From Atherinomorus stipes (lineage: Eukaryota; Chordata; Actinopteri; Atheriniformes; Atherinidae), in the NCBI GenBank assembly GCA_023101725.1, contig JALJCO010012637.1, positions 558,001 through 622,000 of the forward strand: a stretch of 64,000 nucleotides of DNA. The letters are read 5' to 3'. The notes under the pieces are model-generated. The model was not told the DNA's origin and did no database searches. It saw only the letters and a program-made list of their open reading frames with translations. The translations under genes and the position numbers were made by a program. Positions 61,101-64,000 of the stretch are shown here, in pieces. Numbering within the stretch: the stretch's first letter is position 1; the number at the start of each line of letters is the position of its first letter.

Positions 61101-62431
61101 GCATCTAATAGCCTCTAAATTGTTCAGTGTGCGGACCTCCCTTCTTTTTTTTTTTTTTTCATTCAGACTTAATAAAATAGCCAGGGAGTGTGTTTCATAC
61201 TTATGAAGTTTGTTGTGCAATTGTTTCCTTTGTTTGTTTTTCCAGAGAAAAACACCCTCACAGTGCATCTTAATCAAAGTTGGCAAAGTTGACCTTATTT
61301 TCTAAATCAGCAGACCAAAGCTTGTTCAATAATAGAAACAACATCAGCGTTTCAACTCTTATTTTAACAGAAGTGGGTTTTTTTCTTTGCTGAGATGTTA
61401 AAAAGTGTATTATCTCATTTCTGTGAAATCAAACGGCGCAATAATAATCAGTGATTGTTACATTACAAAGTGTCTGACATGTACTTTAGTCATGGCACAA
61501 TTATGCAAGGGAGGAGTAATTCCCCATTTTAGTTTATCCCTTTCATGAGCTGACACATTGGCCTGTTATTACAACCACACAATTGTGTCTGTTTATACCA
61601 CTGGTATTAAGCATAATAGCACAAATAACCTTTGAAAGATGTATGTATTCTTCCTAAATAGATCTTAAATTTAAAAAAAAGTGGGTAAACATATTATCAA
61701 AACTTCACCTGGGGTTTAATTGTGGTTTTGACACCATGACCTGAAATGTTCGCCTCTCTCTGCAAAATGTTGCATTAACAGAACAATGGCCGCAAAATCC
61801 AACTATTTGACTGAATCCGGCTTTAATCTGTGTTTAGCTCTAAACTATGCAGGTTGCTCAATAAAAGCTGTGTTGTAGCTCAGCTTACCTGCACAATATC
61901 CAGCACCATTCCAGCTGATACGGTCCCAAATCCGGCTAGAAGGAAAGGCACCAAAATCTGCAATGCCATAGCAAGCGGGGACTCCTTGGGCATATTTGAC
62001 ATATCTACTCCCAGCCTTTCTTCCTGATCTTCTTCCTCCTCAGCATCTGCCTCATCACCAGAGAGTCTTCTCTCAGGTAACATTGGCTCTGTCTCAGAGT
62101 AGCCTCCATCTCCACAGTCAGACAGAGTTACAGAGTTTCGAGAGGCCCGATCAAGGACCCGCCTTCCTTCTATATGAGATGTCTCCTGTCTGTAGCCATT
62201 CTGTAGTGAGCCGCCCTCAGGTTTAGCTCCGAGGTCCACCATGGCCAACCGCTCCTCCTGCAGTTTGGTATAACCAGTGGGAACCATGGTTTGGAAAAAT
62301 GAGGTGATCCGTGCCGAGGGCACAGGTTTCAGGGAGAGAGCGCTCCACCCGCCACCTGCCCCGCTCATACGCACAGTCAGGCTAGAGCCAAGGGAGTCCC
62401 CTAAAGCTCCTCCCAGATTCTGGATGCTCAT
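17962..62431 (-). CDS. slc41a2: slc41a2: magnesium transporter SLC41A2 (complete, 10 coding exons)
   Basis: MgtE-like Mg2+ (divalent cation) transporter of the SLC41 family, a multi-pass membrane protein. Coding exons on the minus strand are 62431-61889, 58373-58266, 54996-54925, 54041-53897, 53682-53536, 43863-43716, 40993-40914, 29494-29363, 29187-29039 and 18147-17962. All introns are GT-AG and the phases agree throughout, giving 1710 nt and 569 residues; human SLC41A2 is about 573. The N-terminal 150 residues are hydrophilic and variable with an acidic cluster near 126-138. The membrane part starts near residue 154 and carries the family signatures [48 protein letters not shown] and [18 protein letters not shown], which form two related MgtE-type halves. 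The choice of A2 over A1 rests on MPKES before the first helix, [13 protein letters not shown] and [10 protein letters not shown]. Which teleost co-orthologue (a or b) it is cannot be told. The start is supported by an in-frame TGA 27 nt upstream (62458-62456). Confidence 0.96.
19080..19370. repeat. A/T-rich low-complexity tract in intron 9
   Basis: Nearly pure A/T sequence dominated by aaataaa-type runs, immediately left of a hAT-like insertion. Confidence 0.9.
19382..19903. mobile_element. 522-bp hAT-like MITE with exact 8-bp target duplication
   Basis: The ends are tagggatagacagatac and, on the right, cagtcgatcctta. It is flanked by gtacagtc at 19374-19381 and 19904-19911. Internal tracts (gccgatattgcattacc, atattggccggccgatg) resemble but do not equal the composite family at 33696-34472. 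It landed in the left terminus of the Tc1-like MITE that continues to 20402. Confidence 0.85.
19904..20402. mobile_element. Tc1-like MITE (family of 56392-56922)
   Basis: The left end tacagtctaccttaaaaatt and attcataccctccaattaaa mirror the right end tttaattggagggtaagaat with aactttgaggacgata. The first bases of its left terminus are duplicated by the hAT-like insertion before it. Confidence 0.85.
20403..20445. repeat. (TA)n microsatellite
   Basis: Alternating TA with acata interruptions between two mobile elements. Confidence 0.95.
20454..21183. mobile_element. Composite hAT-like element, copy 1
   Basis: The outer ends are tggggatgcacaatataat and atatcgtgcatcccta. The inner unit at 20639-21022 has ends ggggtgggaaaaaatatcga and tcgatatttttccaacccct. 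The possible 8-bp target copies are ataaatat and atatatat, in microsatellite, so not decisive. No coding capacity. Confidence 0.85.
22501..23515 (-). mobile_element. Tc1-like transposon, internally deleted, minus strand
   Basis: The terminal repeats are tatattgccaaaagtagtcg (left) and acttttggcaatatagtgta (right). On the minus strand [20 protein letters not shown] with [14 protein letters not shown] is the second helix-turn-helix part and linker of a widespread fish Tc1 transposase. Further left lie the catalytic blocks, broken by frameshifts. The first helix-turn-helix is deleted. The element cannot code for an active enzyme. Confidence 0.9.
23619..23715. mobile_element. Short hAT-like remnant
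   Basis: The tract accggtatatcagatatcgc, an (AAAAC)n run, and gccaatatcaatcatccct resemble one end of the composite hAT family (ggtatatcggatatcggcc ... gcatcccta). Confidence 0.5.
23716..27766. other. Intron 9 of slc41a2, no further features
   Basis: There are A-rich runs near 25189-25210. No exon, RNA gene or mobile element could be recognised in this stretch. Confidence 0.4.
28418..28773. mobile_element. hAT-like MITE nested in the family B element
   Basis: The left end gggctgtaatgattagtcga and the right end aaaataatgatttgtgacagccc are imperfect inverted repeats of the well-known gggctgtaacga type. The host arm is lost for about 35 bp at the right junction, so a deletion accompanied or followed insertion. 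Confidence 0.75.
28598..28677. mobile_element. 80-bp Tc1-type mini-MITE nested in the hAT-like MITE
   Basis: The ends are cactaccagtgaaaagtttg and, read from the right, acagcaccagtcaaaagtttg, with gacacttt repeated internally. This is almost only the two terminal repeats joined by a 20-bp centre. Confidence 0.8.
29039..29187 (-). CDS. slc41a2: slc41a2 coding exon 9 (residues 459-508)
   Basis: 149 nt, phase 1 in, phase 0 out, with acceptor tatcag and donor gtgagc. It encodes [40 protein letters not shown] and VYLAAAVLQ: two membrane segments. The preceding intron is the shortest in the gene (175 bp). Confidence 0.95.
29363..29494 (-). CDS. slc41a2: slc41a2 coding exon 8 (residues 415-459)
   Basis: 132 nt, phase 1 at both ends, with acceptor atgcag and donor gtcagc. 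It encodes [20 protein letters not shown] (second signature loop, matching [13 protein letters not shown] of the first half) and the extramembrane stretch [20 protein letters not shown]. Mammalian SLC41A2 has Ala where this protein has the first Ser of QSSRIST, and F-F-G-P where this has F-C-G-T. The stretch is Cys-rich (three Cys within 12 residues). Confidence 0.95.
29942..30127 (-). mobile_element. Possible LINE endonuclease fragment
   Basis: The minus-strand frame contains [18 protein letters not shown], which resembles the V-Y-I-P-P-D-A block of LINE apurinic-type endonucleases. It is only one short motif and could be chance. Confidence 0.3.
30128..33690. other. Intron 7 of slc41a2: no gene; short duplicated segment
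   Basis: A tract ataaatgagcagttttaggc with atcagctga at 31602-31630 recurs at 32620-32650, suggesting a dispersed repeat. Near 31710 aggaagg/ccaaatggcc is of the kind found in fish interspersed repeats. The remaining ORFs have no domain features. Confidence 0.4.
33696..34472. mobile_element. Composite hAT-like element, copy 2
   Basis: The outer ends tagggatgcaagatataatc and aatatcatgcatcccta are flanked by the exact 8-bp duplication aaataatg (33688-33695 and 34473-34480). The inner unit at 33894-34319 starts aggggtgggaaaaaaataga and ends tcacccct. An A-run of 20 or more lies near 33829-33849. Confidence 0.92.
34481..37120. other. Intron 7 of slc41a2: poly-T and no further features
   Basis: There is a long T tract at 36587-36628 with a few G interruptions. 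No exon or recognisable transposon terminus was seen elsewhere in this stretch. Confidence 0.4.
37125..37596. mobile_element. hAT-like MITE containing (TA)n
   Basis: The ends are tagggctgtgtttaaaaaa and aatcgatacccagcccta, with internal complementary tracts (ctgaatcgattttcatat and gaattaaatcgattcttga). (TA)n at 37147-37194 and a poly-T at 37262-37281 expand the interior. The flanking 8-mers do not match. Confidence 0.7.
37825..38850. mobile_element. Decayed hAT-like element with further hAT-type ends inside
   Basis: It begins tagggctgtaacggtatgtg, and ccgaaccgcggcataaaag near 38762 fits the interior of the same well-known family. Two other ends start inside it: tagggctgggtgatatgg at 37963 and aggggtgggaaaaaatattg at 38233, the latter a truncated inner unit of the composite family (to about 38411). 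Confidence 0.55.
38855..39562 (-). mobile_element. 708-bp hAT-like non-autonomous element, copy 2
   Basis: It is flanked by the exact 8-bp duplication gtttctac (38847-38854 and 39563-39570). The ends catagactgtatataattac and gagtttgccccttg are the reverse complement of copy 1 at 15828-16536, to which it is almost identical over its whole length. It carries the same gcggccgc and catcttgccgtg tracts. Confidence 0.92.
39781..40287 (+). other. Unassigned 168-codon open frame in intron 7
   Basis: One of the longest open frames in the window outside slc41a2. It is not flanked by good splice sites, contains a low-complexity Phe run (from a T tract) and shows no domain I can name. It is probably chance or repeat-derived. 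Confidence 0.2.
40914..40993 (-). CDS. slc41a2: slc41a2 coding exon 7 (residues 388-415)
   Basis: 80 nt, phase 2 in, phase 1 out, with acceptor ctgcag and donor gtgagt. It encodes [20 protein letters not shown] and YTPVIN, the start of the second MgtE-type half. The exon is short and has no stop-free ORF long enough to stand out on its own; it was found by looking for the missing family segment. Confidence 0.94.
41221..41887. mobile_element. Composite hAT-like element, copy 3
   Basis: The ends tagggatgcacgatattgg and tatatcatgcatcccta are flanked by the exact 8-bp duplication gtttataa (41213-41220 and 41888-41895). The inner unit at 41383-41681 has ends ggggtaggaaaaaatatcaa and ttttttcccacccct. 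It lies in the opposite orientation to copies 1, 2, 4 and 5 judged by the A/T-rich tails. Confidence 0.93.
41896..43715. other. Intron 6 of slc41a2, no further features
   Basis: Ordinary AT-rich intron. No exon of another gene or transposon end was recognised. Confidence 0.4.
43716..43863 (-). CDS. slc41a2: slc41a2 coding exon 6 (residues 339-388)
   Basis: 148 nt, phase 1 in, phase 2 out, with acceptor ccctag and donor gtgtgt. It encodes [20 protein letters not shown], then [20 protein letters not shown] and VITAMVIS: the link between the two repeat halves, with the family motif KHPA(T/S)[11 protein letters not shown]. It follows a 9.7-kb intron. Confidence 0.95.
44324..45570. mobile_element. 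TTAA-flanked long-TIR element, family A, complete
   Basis: It is flanked by TTAA at 44320-44323 and 45571-45574. The left arm aggatac, T run, aacctggaaag is mirrored by the right arm (caggttaaaaaaaaaaaaga to aagttgtctt). Both carry actcaccggtaaaattt or its complement and the ttgagtcgcccttcg block. The centre near 44598 was split by a composite hAT-like element. Confidence 0.85.
44598..45399. mobile_element. Composite hAT-like element, copy 4, nested in family A
   Basis: The ends are tgggatggacgatataatc and aatattgtgcatcccta. The inner unit at 44814-45240 starts aggggtgggaaaaaatatcg. The flanks aggcgact and agggcgact fit one 8-bp duplication with a later single-base insertion. Confidence 0.88.
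45575..47719. other. Intron 5 of slc41a2, no further features
   Basis: AT-rich intron sequence. No exon or element was recognised. Confidence 0.4.
47720..48905 (+). mobile_element. Tc1-like transposon, degraded
   Basis: From agcccaattccaaaaagttt onward it follows a widespread fish Tc1 family. Remnants include ggtataaaagg before the coding part, a helix-turn-helix region near 48010-48250 with frameshifts, an [20 protein letters not shown] block near 48310, [16 protein letters not shown] near 48380-48440, and the tail near 48650-48760. Multiple frameshifts and stops leave no usable transposase. Confidence 0.8.
50279..50305. repeat. Poly-A tract
   Basis: About 27 A in a row in intron 5; no clear retroposon body to its left. 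Confidence 0.95.
51371..51432. repeat. Perfect 29-bp hairpin with 4-nt loop
   Basis: The left arm 51371-51399 (gaccttttcatttacactac, then cagtctagt) and the right arm 51404-51432 are exact reverse complements around ccaa. The tract acactaccagtc resembles a Tc1 terminus. Confidence 0.97.
52070..52150. repeat. Dispersed fish repeat fragment
   Basis: The tract gtaggtggcggtaatgcagc, then agttggactgccaacagcaa and aagaagaagag is a familiar terminal segment of a teleost dispersed repeat; the family name is not known to me. Confidence 0.5.
53536..53682 (-). CDS. slc41a2: slc41a2 coding exon 5 (residues 290-339)
   Basis: 147 nt with split codons at both ends (phase 1 in, phase 1 out). It encodes the membrane segment [12 protein letters not shown], the highly conserved [19 protein letters not shown] signature, which corresponds to the pore-lining region in MgtE relatives, and [18 protein letters not shown]. 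It is separated from exon 4 by only 214 bp. Confidence 0.96.
53897..54041 (-). CDS. slc41a2: slc41a2 coding exon 4 (residues 242-290)
   Basis: 145 nt, starting in phase 0 after ctgcag and ending one base into a Gly codon before gtaaac. It encodes [34 protein letters not shown] and [14 protein letters not shown]: two membrane segments with the family motif [12 protein letters not shown]. Confidence 0.95.
54360..54660. repeat. A/T-rich low-complexity tract in intron 3
   Basis: Long runs of aaataaaat-type sequence without other features. Confidence 0.85.
54925..54996 (-). CDS. slc41a2: slc41a2 coding exon 3 (residues 218-241)
   Basis: 72 nt, phase 0 at both ends, with acceptor cttag and donor gtaatc. 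It encodes [20 protein letters not shown] then ALKQ, which aligns with the SLC41A2 segment between the first signature loop and the next membrane helix. Confidence 0.94.
56000..56284. mobile_element. 285-bp TIR MITE of the gtccggaaaatacgg type
   Basis: The left end taccgtattttctggactat with aagtcccac mirrors the right end gacttatagtccggaaaata with tggta. It carries internal repeats cgacttatact. This end sequence is widespread in vertebrate genomes. It is bounded by TA. Confidence 0.88.
56392..56922. mobile_element. Tc1-like MITE, 531 bp, complete
   Basis: The ends acagtcatactcaaaattat and attattttgaggacgactgt are near-perfect inverted repeats continuing through cataccctccaattaaag, and are flanked by TA. 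It is the best-preserved member of the family also at 19904-20402 and 3285-3585. Confidence 0.92.
58239..58260. repeat. (TG)n microsatellite beside exon 2
   Basis: Eleven TG units directly downstream of the exon 2 donor on the minus strand, so a CA run in the pre-mRNA begins about six nucleotides into intron 2. CA repeats at this position can affect splicing through hnRNP L. Confidence 0.95.
58266..58373 (-). CDS. slc41a2: slc41a2 coding exon 2 (residues 182-217)
   Basis: 108 nt, phase 0 at both ends, preceded by ttcacag and followed by gtaag. It encodes [20 protein letters not shown] followed by [16 protein letters not shown], the first signature loop of the MgtE-type repeat. The family usually has V-F-R-K-V-T at the third to eighth positions; here it is A-F-Q-Y-I-T, a small lineage difference. 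Confidence 0.95.
58745..59370. mobile_element. Composite hAT-like element, copy 5
   Basis: The ends tagggatgcacgatattat and aatattgtgcatcccta are flanked by the exact 8-bp duplication atgattag (58737-58744 and 59371-59378). The inner unit at 58935-59209 starts ggggtggtaaaaaatattga. At 626 bp it is the shortest copy. Confidence 0.93.
59379..60579. other. Intron 1 of slc41a2, no further features
   Basis: No recognised exon or repeat. Confidence 0.4.
60580..61095 (+). mobile_element. Tc1-like transposase fragment (catalytic half)
   Basis: Readable blocks in shifting frames are [18 protein letters not shown] (second catalytic Asp in DES), [17 protein letters not shown] sequence, and [15 protein letters not shown] with the third catalytic acidic residue (E), followed by [16 protein letters not shown]. 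At least two frameshifts and stops are present and the DNA-binding half is absent. Confidence 0.85.
61889..62431 (-). CDS. slc41a2: slc41a2 coding exon 1 (residues 1-181)
   Basis: It contains the initiator ATG (A at -3) and 181 whole codons, ending in phase 0 before gtaagc. It encodes the long hydrophilic N-terminus: a Gly/Ser-rich start, a stretch [17 protein letters not shown] that resembles the short conserved segment before the variable region of vertebrate SLC41A2, an acidic run EEEEDQEE near residue 131, then MPKES and the first membrane segment (about residues 154-178, ending MVLDIVQ). The N-terminus diverges from mammalian sequences, as is usual for this family; the membrane segment is nearly invariant. 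Confidence 0.95.
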
Positions 62432-62564
62432 GATGTGGTGGAGGATTGCAATGTCTCATCTCTTGTTATCCAGTCTGATGCCAGGCTTAAAACAACACAT
62501 AAAGTGGTTTATACTGGATCAGACATACCACCCATGCCCCCACTGGTCTTTGGGATGCATCTGT
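62432..62564 (-). promoter_or_regulatory. slc41a2: Probable 5' UTR part of the slc41a2 start exon
   Basis: Reading leftwards on the minus strand, a strong acceptor (a pyrimidine-rich stretch ending in ttctctcag) ends at 62565, so the exon carrying the ATG could begin at 62564. A weaker alternative acceptor (gcatcag) ends near 62474. An in-frame TGA at 62458-62456 closes the reading frame above the ATG. No transcript is available to confirm the boundary. Confidence 0.5.
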
Positions 62565-63283
62565 CTGAGAGAAAATAAACAAGTGAGCAGATAAGGAAAA
62601 AGGAACAAAAATAAATAATATTTGCATTTAATTGTAAGGGCTTGATGCAGGAAGCAGCCATACATTCCTTTTCTGCATCAGAAATATAGAAATGCAGCTT
62701 TGATTTAAACCAAAGAAAGAAAAAACTTCAGTGTGAATCACCAGAACCAGAAACTACTTTGTGTTTTTCTTCATTTCCACACCGACTTCTAATCATCCAT
62801 TAAGACTGACAAAAACTACAATATTGCATCTTTAACTTGACAGAAAGATCATAAAAGAAAACTGATCATAACTGGAATCTGTTAATGTTTTGATAGTTTG
62901 TTTTCATCTATTCGCTGTGTACATGAACCAGACAGCTATAGAGAAGACAATTTAGTCTACTTCATCACTGTTCAGGCCTCCGCATCATCACTCTCAATTT
63001 ATCACATAATTTTAGCGACTCTGTTTAACGTCCTCTAACAACAGAACCAAACAAATTTACTAAACAAAATCACTGGCTCAATTCTTGTTAGCTAAATAAC
63101 ACGGTGCTGTTAGCTAGCTGTGTAGGAATCAAAACAGTAGAAAGCAGGTAAGCTCCCGTTTCGCTCAACGTTATGCGTGAACCAGTAGAAAACTAGCAAG
63201 TGTTGACCAGTGAAAACATAAACAGTGAAATACTTAATCAAGTCTCTATATTTTTCTATTTATTTTCTCTTTTTAATAGTTAC

Positions 63284-63420
63284 CTTTCTAGCAAGAAGTA
63301 ATTTCAACCAGGAGTAGAGATGCGAGTCTTCGTTGACAGGCTGCCAACCAGCTCCGCGTCACAGCAAAAAGTGCCACCAAAGATCGTCAATAATAAGAAG
63401 ATGCAGAAACTGTTTTGAAA
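63284..63420 (-). promoter_or_regulatory. Possible non-coding first exon / proximal promoter of slc41a2
   Basis: On the minus strand a plausible donor (gaaag before gtaact) sits at 63283/63284, upstream of the 5' UTR acceptor. The stretch to its right has slightly more CpG than its surroundings. No TATA box or clear initiator is visible, so the exon and its transcription start are guesses based on the gene's missing 5' UTR start. Confidence 0.25.
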
Positions 63421-63427
63421 AAATTGC

Positions 63428-63473
<46 letters not shown>

Positions 63474-63475
63474 CT

Positions 63476-63535
<60 letters not shown>
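63428..63535. repeat. (CTTT)n microsatellite
   Basis: About 27 units of cttt with one interruption near 63473. It lies just upstream of the possible first exon of slc41a2. It gives rise to spurious Phe/Leu/Ser- and Lys/Glu/Arg-rich ORFs. Confidence 0.97.
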
Positions 63536-63842
63536 ATACAGATTGCCTCAATGCAGTTATAAAAGCCACAGCATATACAGTTAATCAACAGAAACATTTT
63601 CCATTCATATTTGATGAGTGTTAATTCAATTAACTAATCTTACAACGGACCATTATTTTATACAAACATTTATAACGTTTATGAAGTACAGAAAGTCAGC
63701 TTTTCTCATGAGATGAGATGATGATTAACTTGGAATAAAACGCATAATCATTATTATATATCGACATAGAAGTGAGACCTCTCACTACAACTATTCTCTC
63801 TGTACAGAACAAAAAGTGCCACTCAGATATGTTGGTTGCACC

Positions 63843-63852
63843 GCGCAAGCGC
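63843..63852. promoter_or_regulatory. NRF1-like palindromic site
   Basis: The ten bases gcgcaagcgc fit the NRF1 consensus GCGCANGCGC, a common element of CpG-type promoters. It lies about 1.4 kb upstream of the slc41a2 ATG and could serve this gene or a divergent neighbour beyond the window. Confidence 0.35.
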
Positions 63853-64000
63853 AGAGTACACCTAGTCTGATTAAAATTTACCGATAAATCACACATTTTA
63901 AAGTTCCGTGGCTTTCAAGGGTTTGTAAAAACTAATAATTATTTGATTAAGTTAATTAAATGAGGCGTGAAAGTGATATTCGTTATATTTTTACGCCCAA

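Larger units (their letters stand above)
62565..64000. other. Upstream region of slc41a2
   Basis: It contains the possible first exon, the (CTTT)n and the NRF1-like site listed separately. No neighbouring gene reaches into the window here. Confidence 0.4.

Noticed and set aside
63304..63597. Lys/Glu/Arg-rich and Phe/Leu/Ser-rich ORFs
   Set aside because: They are translations of the (CTTT)n microsatellite.
1..64000. CRISPR arrays, tRNA or rRNA genes, endogenous retroviral LTRs
   Set aside because: There are no regularly spaced repeats, cloverleaf-like sequences, or paired LTRs with tg...ca ends. The tandem repeat at 2590-2790 is adjacent-unit and AT-rich, without spacers.

Overview
The window looks like a piece of a teleost fish chromosome, probably a spiny-rayed (percomorph) species. 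It is AT-rich. Its only gene is split into small exons with GT-AG introns. The introns and the left flank are packed with the Tc1-like, hAT-like and L2-like repeats typical of fish.

The one protein-coding gene is a complete slc41a2 orthologue (solute carrier 41 member 2, a Mg2+ transporter of the MgtE-like family). It lies on the minus strand from the ATG at 62431 to the TAA at 17962. Ten coding exons could be placed base by base: 62431-61889, 58373-58266, 54996-54925, 54041-53897, 53682-53536, 43863-43716, 40993-40914, 29494-29363, 29187-29039 and 18147-17962. They join without a frame break into 1710 nt (569 residues plus stop). Introns run from 175 bp to 11.4 kb. A 5' UTR acceptor, a possible non-coding first exon and an NRF1-like site lie between 62565 and 63860, but these are only inferred.

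Positions 1-17961 (downstream of the gene) hold no gene that I can recognise. They contain a broken L2-type LINE fragment with an inverted duplication, a small retrocopy with an AATAAA and A-tail, Tc1 fragments (one internally deleted and frameshifted at 12833-13540), fold-back elements and TTAA-flanked long-inverted-repeat elements.

The large introns hold further mobile DNA. At least five copies of a composite hAT-like non-autonomous element are present, three of them with exact 8-bp target duplications. A separate 708/709-bp element is present twice in opposite orientation, with exact 8-bp duplications around both copies. There are several nested insertions. No autonomous, intact transposase was found. 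No rRNA, tRNA, CRISPR array or operon structure is present.

The most interesting material is the mobile DNA: element-in-element composites that seem to have spread as units, an insertion landing inside the end of another element, a 29-bp perfect hairpin, and a retrocopy of an unknown mRNA. I did not find a convincing new multi-gene system.
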